Source: M3007 sp964646615
GTDB lineage: Bacteria > Bacteroidota > Bacteroidia > Chitinophagales > Saprospiraceae
DNA: 64,000 bases
NCBI GenBank assembly: GCA_964646615.1
Contig: CAZYEV010000032.1
Span: 22,434 to 86,433, forward strand
Direction: 5' to 3'
Below are positions 42,879 through 52,396 of the stretch, piece by piece. The notes under the pieces are model-generated. The model searched no databases, had not been told where the DNA came from, and was given only the letters and a program-made list of their open reading frames with translations. Made by a program: the position numbers and the translations under genes. Every line of letters starts with the position of its first letter. The first letter of the stretch is position 1.

Positions 42879-43637
42879 ATGGAAAGGCACATCCTGCAAA
42901 TAGAAGACCTCCACCTGTACGCCGGCTCGAAGCACGTCCTTAAGGGCATTTCGATGAACATCCCTGAACATCAGATCATTGCCCTGATAGGCCCTTCGGG
43001 CTGCGGCAAAACGATGTTGCTGCGCAGCATCAATCGCATGCACGACCTCAACCCCGACATTCGCCTCAAAGGGCGCATCCTGTTTGAGGGCAAAAACATC
43101 CTGGACCCGCGCATTGACCCTGTGTGGGTGCGCCGGCAAATTGGCATGGTCTTCCAGAAGCCCAATCCCTTTCCCAAGTCCATCTTCAAAAATGTGGCCT
43201 ATGGCCTGAAAATCAACGGTATGCGAGACCCTGAGCGCATACGCGCCGTGGTGGAAAACAGCCTGCGGCAAAGCCACCTGTGGGATGAGGTCAAAGACGA
43301 GTTGGACAAATCAGCCCTCGAACTCTCCGGCGGCCAGCAGCAGCGCCTGTGCTTAGCGCGCGCCATTGCCGTAGCCCCCGAAGTTATCCTGCTCGATGAG
43401 CCTTGTTCCGCCTTAGACCCCATCAGCACGGCTAAAGTGGAAGAAACGCTGCTGGAACTGAAGCAGATGTTCACCATCGTCATCGTAACCCACAACCTCC
43501 AACAGGCCCAGCGCATTGCCGACTACACGGCCTTCATGTACCTGGGGGAACTCATTGAGTACGGCCCGACGACCCAAATGTTCGAGCAGCCGCAGCAGGA
43601 GCTGACGTACAACTACTTGCACGGGCGCTTTGGCTAA
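42879..43637 (+). CDS. pstB: Phosphate ABC transporter ATP-binding protein
   Basis: 252 residues, full ABC set: Walker A GPSGCGKTM, Q-loop GMVFQKPNPFPKSIF (typical of PstB), signature ALELSGGQQQRLCLARAIA, Walker B VILLDEPCSALDPI, and the H-loop IVTHNLQQAQRIADYTAF. ATP hydrolysis drives phosphate import. phoU and phoB/R are not next to the operon, so regulation comes from elsewhere. A weak hairpin follows the stop. Confidence 0.95.
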   Translation: MERHILQIEDLHLYAGSKHVLKGISMNIPEHQIIALIGPSGCGKTMLLRSINRMHDLNPDIRLKGRILFEGKNILDPRIDPVWVRRQIGMVFQKPNPFPKSIFKNVAYGLKINGMRDPERIRAVVENSLRQSHLWDEVKDELDKSALELSGGQQQRLCLARAIAVAPEVILLDEPCSALDPISTAKVEETLLELKQMFTIVIVTHNLQQAQRIADYTAFMYLGELIEYGPTTQMFEQPQQELTYNYLHGRFG

Positions 43638-43639
43638 GG

Positions 43640-43669
43640 AGGGCTACCCTCTGGGCAAAGGATAGCCCT
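43640..43669 (+). terminator. Possible hairpin after pstB
   Basis: Arms of about ten bases (43640-43649 and 43660-43669, one mismatch) around a ten-base loop, in the convergent gap to susD. There is no T-run, so activity as a terminator is uncertain. Confidence 0.3.
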
Positions 43670-43682
43670 TCGTCTGTGTCGC

Positions 43683-45176
43683 TCAATACCCCGGGTTCTG
43701 GCGCAATCGCCCTTCCGTCAAGTCCACCTCGCTTTGCGGAATGGGCAGCAGTTCGTGTTTGCCGGGGACAAAAAACTGTTTACCCAACGCCTGCATGACG
43801 GAGGCTGCACGCCCCCAGCGCAACAGGTCGAACCAGCGGTGTTGCTCCATGGCCAGTTCGGCGCGTCGTTCGCGGTAGATGCGTTCGCGCAATTGCGCCT
43901 GGTCGGTAGTGGTTACGTCGGGCAGGATGAAGTTGTTCGTCCCACGGGCGCGTTTGCGCACCTGGTTGAGGTATTGCAGCGCCTGTGCGGGCTTGCCGTT
44001 TTCGTTGAGTGCCTCTGCGGCCAGCAGCAGGATGTCGGCATAGCGCAGGATGCGGATGTTGCCCGGGCCGTTGTCCTGCAGGCCGGCGTGAGCCGGCACC
44101 CATGCTTTCTGGTTGTAGCGTTCGCCCACGATTTCCGGGTTGTCCTGCACGATGGTGGAGCCGTCGGGCAAGACCTCGCCCACGTAGATGACTGTGGCCT
44201 CGCGCCGCGGGTCGCCTGGCTCGTACGACGACACTAAGTTATCGGAGGGCCGATTGAACCCCCAGCCCAGGTTGGGCACACCGCGCACGCCCTGAATCAT
44301 GTTGTAGGGCGAGGCGCCGGGGCCCGCTATGGGAGCCGGCAGCGCCACGCAGCCAATTTCAAAAACAGACTCTGCGCCGTTCTCGCCCACGGGCAGAAAG
44401 TTGTCGGAATACCGCGGCAACAGGCTGTACTGATTGGAGTTAATGACTTCCAGCGCGTACTGTTCGGCTTTGAGAAAATCCTTTTTGACCATGTACAACT
44501 TGGCCAGCAGCCCCCGCGCAGCACCTTTAGTGGCACGGCCCAAATCGGCGGGCGGATACTGCGACTTCTCCGGCAGCGCCTGAATGGCATCCAGCAGGTC
44601 GCGCTCTATCTGGTCGTAAATGGCCGACCTGGGCTGGCGTTCCTGAGCATAGTACTCGTCGCCCGTCAGGGGGCGAGTGATGAGCGGCAAATCGCCAAAC
44701 CATTGCACCAGCAACAGATACCCGTAGGCGCGCAGGAACTTGCATTCGCCCACTAAGCGGTCGCGCAGCGCCGGGTCCATGTCAATTTTGGGTATCTCGC
44801 TGATGGCCACGTTGGCGCGCGCAATGACGCGGAAATACCCGCGCCACACTGTGGCAAAGGTGATATTGGTAGCGTCGAAGGTGAAGCTGTCCACTTCCAG
44901 CAGGAAGGGCGCATCGTTGGGCGTTGAGCCTTTGTCGGCGTCGTCGCTGATGATGTCGGTAACACCCAGATAAGGCAGCCCGACGCAGTCCCAGCTGCGA
45001 AACTGGTTATAGACCGCATTGGTGGCCTGAATGGCCTGCTCCGCATTTTGGAAGAAATTCTCGTACGTCAGCTGCCCTAATGGCTTGCGGTCGAGAAAAT
45101 CTTTCTGGCAACCCGACAGGAGAAAAACGCTGGCAGCCAGCACGGCGAGGAAGCGAAAAAAGGTGCTCTGTTTCAT
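43683..45176 (-). CDS. SusD/RagB family surface glycan-binding lipoprotein
   Basis: 497 residues. Lipoprotein signal MKQSTFFRFLAVLAASVFLLSGC, with the +1 Cys followed by QKDFLDRKPLGQLT, the usual start of SusD proteins (residues about 24-45). TPR-like helices follow (YGYLLLVQWFGDLPLITRPL, RQPRSAIYDQIERDLLDAIQALP), then the C-terminal RagB part (YADILLLAAEALNENGKPAQALQYLNQVRKRA, ERRAELAMEQHRWFDLLRWG). SusD caps the SusC barrel and binds the glycan. It is directly downstream of susC and is the last gene of the locus. Confidence 0.95.
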   Translation of the reverse strand: MKQSTFFRFLAVLAASVFLLSGCQKDFLDRKPLGQLTYENFFQNAEQAIQATNAVYNQFRSWDCVGLPYLGVTDIISDDADKGSTPNDAPFLLEVDSFTFDATNITFATVWRGYFRVIARANVAISEIPKIDMDPALRDRLVGECKFLRAYGYLLLVQWFGDLPLITRPLTGDEYYAQERQPRSAIYDQIERDLLDAIQALPEKSQYPPADLGRATKGAARGLLAKLYMVKKDFLKAEQYALEVINSNQYSLLPRYSDNFLPVGENGAESVFEIGCVALPAPIAGPGASPYNMIQGVRGVPNLGWGFNRPSDNLVSSYEPGDPRREATVIYVGEVLPDGSTIVQDNPEIVGERYNQKAWVPAHAGLQDNGPGNIRILRYADILLLAAEALNENGKPAQALQYLNQVRKRARGTNNFILPDVTTTDQAQLRERIYRERRAELAMEQHRWFDLLRWGRAASVMQALGKQFFVPGKHELLPIPQSEVDLTEGRLRQNPGY

Positions 45177-45237
45177 AGCGCTATATTTTGATGAGATGGC
45201 CTCCTGGCGTGTGAGGCGCCATCTTCGGGTGGAAGCA

Positions 45238-48207
45238 TTAAAAGGTTACATCTAAGCCGAAGGAGATCGTTTTTGCAATGGGATAGGAACCATAATCCAC
45301 GCCTGCGGTGAAGACGCTGCTGCCCGGGAATTCGGGCGAATAGCCGTCGTATGCCTGGCGCGTCCACAGGTTGGTGCCGTTCAGGTAGAGACGAGCGCGC
45401 TGGATGGCGATGCGCTGCGTGAGGGTACGGGGCAGCGTGTAGCCCACGACGAGGCTGCGCAGGCGCAGGAAGGAACCATCCTGAACGTAGAAGCTCGACA
45501 TGCGGTAGTTGTGTCCGCCGTTGGTTACGCGCGGCACTTCGTTGCTGGTGCCCTCGCCCGTCCAGCGGCCGTCGTAAAAGCGGCGGTGCCAGTTGTAAAC
45601 GCCAAAACGCGACATGTGCCAGGCACTGACGACTTTGTTGCCATAAACGCCGAAGAAGTCAGCAGCCAGGTCAAAGCCCGACCATTCGATGCCGGCAGAG
45701 AAGCCATACGTGAGTTTCGGGATGGGGCTGCCCAGGAAGACCTTGTCGGCATCGGTGATTTTGCCATCGCCGTTGGTGTCCTGGTAGCGGAAGTCGCCGG
45801 GTTTTTCGTTGCCTAATCGCGGGTATTGGGCCAGGTCTTCGGCGTTTTGGAAGATACCTGCCACCTGGAAGCCGTAAAACTCACCGATAGAGCGTCCCAC
45901 GATGGTGCGGGTGGCGAAATCGCCCTGAGAGGTACCAGCGGCGCGCACTTCGGATTTGCGGGCGTCGAGTTCGACCACCTCGTTGCGGACGGTAGAGAGA
46001 ATAGCGCCGAGGTTATACGACACTTTACCGCGCGTGTCGCGCCAGCCCAGTGTGATGTCCCAGCCGCGGTTGCGCACATCGGCGACGTTGACCACCGGAT
46101 TGCCTGCCGAGCCAACGTAGTCGGGTATGGGCAGTTCGTACAGGATGTCGTAAGTGAGGCGGTTGTACCAGTCTATTTCGGCAGTCAGGCGCCCCCTGAA
46201 GAGGGCCATTTCTAAGCCGATGTCCGTCTGGGCTGTTTCCTCCCAGCGCACGTCAGGGTTGGCCAGCGTGGTCAGGGTAGCGCCGGTGTTGAGGGCCTCG
46301 TTTGGCCCAAAAATGGCGTAGAGATTGCCCTGAATGATGCCAAACGAGGGATAGAGTTGGGTTTTGTCGTTGCCCACCACACCCCACGAGGCGCGCAATT
46401 TGAGCCGGTCGAACAGGCGCTGGTGGGCCATGAAAGGCTCTTGCGCAATGTTCCAGCCGACGGCAAAGGACGGGAAGTAGCCCCAGCGGTTTTTGGGCGA
46501 AAAGCGCGACGACCCGTCGGCCCGAATGGAAGCCGTTAGCAGATAGCGCTCCGACAGGGCTACGTTGACGCGCCCCAGGTAACTGACCATGGCCCACTCG
46601 CCGGCGCCGCCGTAGTTCAGCTGTGTGGTGTCGTTGCCCGCCGACAGATAGAGCAGCTCGTCAATGCCCGAGGGGAAGTTGCTGCGGCTGGCGCCGAAAT
46701 ACTCAAAGCGCGTTTCCTGAGCCGTATAGCCTGCCAGCGCATTGACGCGCAGGCGTTTCCACTCGCGGTCGAAGTTCAGCGTGTTTTCCCACAGCCACGA
46801 ACGGTTCTCGTTGAAGCCCAACTCCAGCCGGTCATTAGCATTGCGTTGCGCTACCGACACCTGAAACACCGGCTCATAGTAGCGGCTGCGCGCCAGGCCG
46901 TAGTCTAAGCCAAAATTGGAGCGGAAGGTGAAGTATTTCAAAAACTTCAGGTCGCCGTACAGCGTGCCCACTAAGCGGTTGTTTCGGGAGAAGTTGTTGT
47001 TTTTATAGAACAAATCGGCGGCTGGGTTGCCAATGGCAGTGCCGAAAAAGGTCGGGTCTGAAAATTTGCCCGTCGAGTCGCGCTCGGCGTAAACGGGCGG
47101 CATCCACAGCGTCGAAAGCAGCACTCCGGGGGCATTCTGGCTTTTAGCTGAGGCAAAAGAGATGTTGTTGCCCAAGCGAACGGCCTTGTTGACTTGATAC
47201 TCGTTGTTGAGGCGCAGCGTAACGCGCTCAAACTCCGACTCGCGCACGATGCCCGACTGGTTGAAGTAGTTGCCGGCCACGTTGTAGGTAAACTTGTCGG
47301 AACCGCCTGCAGCGCTCAGCTGTACGCTGGCAATAGGCGCCTGCCGATAGACCACATCCTGCCAGTTGGTGCCTGCCCCCAGGGCCTGCGGGTTGGGAAA
47401 GAAAGGCTGGCCCTGCAACTCGTTGTACATCTGGGCAAACTCTGCCGCATTGGCCATGGGCACCTGTTGGGTCAGCGCCTGTGTACCGTAGTAGCTGTTC
47501 ATTGTGATGGCCGCGCGCTCGCCCACCTTGCCGCGTTTGGTGGTGATGATGATCACGCCATTGGCCCCACGGTTGCCGTAAATGGCTGTAGCAGAGGCAT
47601 CTTTGAGTACCTCGACCGACTCCACATCCAAAGGGTTGACAAACGAGGCATCCTCGAGCAGCATGCCATCCACGACGTAGAGCGGGTTGGCATTGTTGAG
47701 CGTGCCCGTACCGCGAATGCGCACCACAGCGCCGTCGCCGGGCCGCCCACTGGCAGGCACCACGTAAACGCCGGCAATCTTACCTTGCAGGGCCTGATCT
47801 ACCGATGCCGTGGGAATGCGCTCAATCTCGCGCGTTTTCACCGTACCCACCGCCCCCGTCAGGTCGCTCTTGCGCTGCGTGCCATAGCCGACCACGACAA
47901 TCTCGCCAATGGTTTCCACCTGAGGCGATAGGGCCACATCGAGTGTAGAGCGCCCCTGTAGCGGGATTTGCTGTTCGACATAACCGGTGTACGTAAACAC
48001 GAGGGTACCGTTCAGGTCAGGCACTTCCAATACATACCGACCTTCCACGTCGGTTACGGTACCCAGGGCAGCGCCCTGAAGCGTAACGGTAACGCCGATA
48101 AGCCCTTCGCCCGTCTCGGCGTCGGTTACGCGGCCCGCCACGCGCTGCTGGGCAATAGCGGCTGCCTGCACCAACAGGCAGATGAGGAAAAGGTGTAGCT
48201 GTTTCAT
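45238..48207 (-). CDS. SusC/RagA TonB-linked outer-membrane transporter
   Basis: 989 residues. Signal peptide (to about AIAQ), a carboxypeptidase-like domain (RVAGRVTDAETGEGLIGVTV, DVEGRYVLEVPD), then the plug (VVVGYGTQRKSDLTGAVGTV, VRIRGTGTLNNANPLYVVDGM), and a long TonB barrel ending in SFGLDVTF. There is no N-terminal STN domain, so direct control by an anti-sigma factor is not indicated. With SusD it imports oligosaccharides through the outer membrane. The start at 48207 has a very strong Shine-Dalgarno sequence, unusual for this phylum. Confidence 0.95.
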   Translation of the reverse strand: MKQLHLFLICLLVQAAAIAQQRVAGRVTDAETGEGLIGVTVTLQGAALGTVTDVEGRYVLEVPDLNGTLVFTYTGYVEQQIPLQGRSTLDVALSPQVETIGEIVVVGYGTQRKSDLTGAVGTVKTREIERIPTASVDQALQGKIAGVYVVPASGRPGDGAVVRIRGTGTLNNANPLYVVDGMLLEDASFVNPLDVESVEVLKDASATAIYGNRGANGVIIITTKRGKVGERAAITMNSYYGTQALTQQVPMANAAEFAQMYNELQGQPFFPNPQALGAGTNWQDVVYRQAPIASVQLSAAGGSDKFTYNVAGNYFNQSGIVRESEFERVTLRLNNEYQVNKAVRLGNNISFASAKSQNAPGVLLSTLWMPPVYAERDSTGKFSDPTFFGTAIGNPAADLFYKNNNFSRNNRLVGTLYGDLKFLKYFTFRSNFGLDYGLARSRYYEPVFQVSVAQRNANDRLELGFNENRSWLWENTLNFDREWKRLRVNALAGYTAQETRFEYFGASRSNFPSGIDELLYLSAGNDTTQLNYGGAGEWAMVSYLGRVNVALSERYLLTASIRADGSSRFSPKNRWGYFPSFAVGWNIAQEPFMAHQRLFDRLKLRASWGVVGNDKTQLYPSFGIIQGNLYAIFGPNEALNTGATLTTLANPDVRWEETAQTDIGLEMALFRGRLTAEIDWYNRLTYDILYELPIPDYVGSAGNPVVNVADVRNRGWDITLGWRDTRGKVSYNLGAILSTVRNEVVELDARKSEVRAAGTSQGDFATRTIVGRSIGEFYGFQVAGIFQNAEDLAQYPRLGNEKPGDFRYQDTNGDGKITDADKVFLGSPIPKLTYGFSAGIEWSGFDLAADFFGVYGNKVVSAWHMSRFGVYNWHRRFYDGRWTGEGTSNEVPRVTNGGHNYRMSSFYVQDGSFLRLRSLVVGYTLPRTLTQRIAIQRARLYLNGTNLWTRQAYDGYSPEFPGSSVFTAGVDYGSYPIAKTISFGLDVTF

Positions 48208-48214
48208 AGTGTTG

Positions 48215-48222
48215 TCCTCCTT
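48215..48222 (-). promoter_or_regulatory. Strong Shine-Dalgarno for susC
   Basis: The minus strand reads AAGGAGGA, seven bases before ATG 48207. Bacteroidota genes usually lack such a site. Confidence 0.6.
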
Positions 48223-48306
48223 GCAATCTCGTCCGTAACGGTCTGAGTCGCCGGACTGCGGGGTGAAAACAAGTTGTGGATGAGTGATGAGTGCTTTTTT
48301 CGTTCG

Positions 48307-48320
48307 CCAAACAAGTTTGG
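48307..48320. repeat. Perfect inverted repeat downstream of the GH3 gene
   Basis: CCAAAC-AA-GTTTGG lies three bases past the GH3 stop and about 100 bases before susC. It could be a small operator or a weak RNA hairpin between the GH3 and susC genes. No T-run follows. Confidence 0.4.
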
Positions 48321-48323
48321 TGG

Positions 48324-50654
48324 TTACAATAGCTCCACCCTCACCGGCTGCCCGTGGGCGGAGTGGCTACTGATGAAAATGTCAAACTCGCCGGGTTCTG
48401 AGCCGAAAGTCATGTCGCGCCGGTAAAAGCGCAAGTCGGCCTCTGTGAGGTGGAAGATTACGGTTTGGCTTTCGCCTGGTTGCAAATGGATGCGCTGGAT
48501 GCCCTTGAGTTCGCGCAGTGGGCGGGTTACGCTGCCCACGAGGTCGCGCACGTAAAGCTGGACGACCTCCGTGCCAGCGTGCTCGCCGGTATTGCGCACT
48601 ACGGCACTGATGCGCAGCGTATCGCCCGCGCGGAAGGCGCGCGCCGAAGCCGTGGGGGCTGCGTATTCAAACGTCGTGTAGCTCAGGCCAAAGCCGAAGG
48701 GGAACAGCGGGCTGTTGGGCGCATCTAGGTACTTGCTGGTCCACTTGCTGTTGGGGTCGAAGGGGCGGCCCGTATTTTTTTCGTTGTAAAAAATGGGCAC
48801 TTGCCCCACCGAGCGCGGGAAGGTCATGGGCAATTTGCCGCTGGGGTTATAGTCGCCAAAAAGCACATCCGCCAGGGCGTTACCCGCCTCTGTGCCCAGC
48901 CACCAGGCCTCCACCAGCGCCGTAGCGCGCTCTGCAACATTGGGTATGGCCAATGGACGGCCATTCATAAGCACAACCACGACAGGTTTGCCCGTAGCGG
49001 CCAGCGTCTCTACCAGCGCCTCCTGCACGCCTGGCAACGACAATTGCGTACGCGAGGCCGCCTCACCACTCATGTAAGCCGCTTCGCCAACGGCCACCAC
49101 CACCACATCGGCCTTTCTGGCCAACGCCAAGGCCTCAGCAAAGCCGCGTCGGTTATCGCCCTCGAGGTCGCAGCCTTTGGCGTGCCAGACGGCGCCTTTG
49201 CTGGCAGCGCGCAGCCCTTCCAGCAGGCTGACGCAATCGGCGGCATTGCCCGCCGCGCTCCAGCTGCCGATGAGCTCACTCTTGTTGTCGGCCAGCGGGC
49301 CTACCAATGCAATGCGCGTCGTGCGCGCCAGGGGTAGTGTTTTGCGCTCGTTTTTCAACAAAACAATGCTTTTGCGGGCCATGTCGCGGGCGGCTGCCCG
49401 GTGTTCAGCACTCAGCAGCAGGCGCTTTTCGCGCTCCGCATCGCAGAATTTGTACGGGTTTTCAAACAAGCCCAGCCGGTATTTCAGCAGCAGGATACGC
49501 CGCACGGCAGTGTCTATCTGCGCCATGGAAACCTTGCCAGCGTCGAGGGATTTTTTCAAATACTGCTGAAAGACGGCACCTTGCATGTCCATATCCACGC
49601 CCGCGTGCAGGGCCAGTTCGCCGGCCTCCTGTTCGTTGCGGACGACGCCATGCGGCACCATTTCATTGATGGCAGTGTAGTCGGTAACGACGAAGCCCGC
49701 AAAGCCTAGTTCGCGGCGCAGCACCTCGGTCAGCAGGTAATGGCTTCCGGTGGCGGGCACGCCGTCGTAGTCGTTGAACGAGGTCATGACCGTGGCGGCT
49801 CCCGCGCGCACGGCTGCGGCATAGGGTGGCAAGTAGTACTCGCGGAAGAAGCGCTCGCTCATGTCCACCGTGCCGTATTCGCGGCCCGCCGTGGGTGCTC
49901 CGTAGGCGGCGTAATGCTTCACGCAGGCCGCCACAGCATCTGTTTGCCCCAGCCCTTTGCCCTGAAAACCGCGCACGCGCGCCTCTGCGACGCGGCACCC
50001 CCACCACGTATCCTCGCCTGCGCCTTCCATGACGCGGCCCCAGCGCGGGTCGCGGCTGATGTCCACCATGGGGGCAAATGTCCAATGCAGCCCCGCTGCC
50101 GAAGCCTCCACCGCTGCAATGCGCGCCGAGCGCTCGATGGCCTCCAAATCCCAGCTGGCCGCCTCAGCCAGTGGGATGGGAAAAATGGTTTTGTAACCGT
50201 GGATGACGTCGTAGCCAAAGAGCAGCGGAATTTTCAGGCGAGACTCCTCCACGGCGATGCGCTGCAATTCGCGCGTAAACGCCACCGTGTGGCTGTTGAA
50301 CAGCGCTCCACAGCGCCCCTTCCGGATGTCCTCCTGATAACCAGCCCGGATAGTCGGGCCCGTGGCCTCCCAATCGGTGGTGAATAGTGTCATCTGGCCG
50401 ATTTTTTCCTCCACGGTCATCTGGGCCAGCAGCGAGTCCACAAAACGCTCTTCGGCCGATGCGCCCACAGGAGCTACAGGAGGCCTATGGGAGAAAAAGG
50501 CCAGCAGCGTGGCCACCGCGAAGAAGACCAGCCCGTAATGGCCGAGGCTTCGAGGGCCAGCCCATAGCCCGGCAGTGCGCACTGGCCTTTGGCGTAATCG
50601 CCCTTTGAAGTGAGCCGCAGTCGCAGCGAGATATCGAAGCGGATGAAATTTCAT
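48324..50654 (-). CDS. Glycoside hydrolase family 3 beta-glucosidase
   Basis: 776 residues. Catalytic TIM barrel: MTVEEKIGQMTLF, APMVDISRDPRWGRVMEGAGEDTWW, and GFVVTDYTAINEM, with Asp325 as the nucleophile. The alpha/beta sandwich (VALIGPLADNKSELIGSW) and C-terminal FN3-like domain (GFGLSYTTFEYAAP, VQLYVRDLVGSVTRPLRELKG) complete the BglX-type layout. The N-terminus has about 38 residues, many basic, before a hydrophobic segment (HYGLVFFAVATLLAFFS), which is long for a signal peptide and may be a membrane anchor. It releases glucose from short beta-glucans taken up or cut by the other enzymes. It ends 22 bases after the symporter. Confidence 0.93.
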   Translation of the reverse strand: MKFHPLRYLAATAAHFKGRLRQRPVRTAGLWAGPRSLGHYGLVFFAVATLLAFFSHRPPVAPVGASAEERFVDSLLAQMTVEEKIGQMTLFTTDWEATGPTIRAGYQEDIRKGRCGALFNSHTVAFTRELQRIAVEESRLKIPLLFGYDVIHGYKTIFPIPLAEAASWDLEAIERSARIAAVEASAAGLHWTFAPMVDISRDPRWGRVMEGAGEDTWWGCRVAEARVRGFQGKGLGQTDAVAACVKHYAAYGAPTAGREYGTVDMSERFFREYYLPPYAAAVRAGAATVMTSFNDYDGVPATGSHYLLTEVLRRELGFAGFVVTDYTAINEMVPHGVVRNEQEAGELALHAGVDMDMQGAVFQQYLKKSLDAGKVSMAQIDTAVRRILLLKYRLGLFENPYKFCDAEREKRLLLSAEHRAAARDMARKSIVLLKNERKTLPLARTTRIALVGPLADNKSELIGSWSAAGNAADCVSLLEGLRAASKGAVWHAKGCDLEGDNRRGFAEALALARKADVVVVAVGEAAYMSGEAASRTQLSLPGVQEALVETLAATGKPVVVVLMNGRPLAIPNVAERATALVEAWWLGTEAGNALADVLFGDYNPSGKLPMTFPRSVGQVPIFYNEKNTGRPFDPNSKWTSKYLDAPNSPLFPFGFGLSYTTFEYAAPTASARAFRAGDTLRISAVVRNTGEHAGTEVVQLYVRDLVGSVTRPLRELKGIQRIHLQPGESQTVIFHLTEADLRFYRRDMTFGSEPGEFDIFISSHSAHGQPVRVELL

Positions 50655-50675
50655 AACAAAAAGGAGACCAATCGT

Positions 50676-52292
<1,617 letters not shown>

Positions 52293-52396
52293 AAACACCT
52301 GAGCGGTAGTGAAAAAAGAAGGTTTATCGCTGTGTCTTTTTCATGAGTTGGCCTGAAACGTGCCAGGCAGCTGTGGGAAATAGCCGACCGCCCCCT

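Noticed and set aside
47194..47931. Long open frame antisense to susC
   Set aside because: It lies wholly within the susC barrel gene, has no promoter or family motif, and such shadows are common in high-GC coding sequence.
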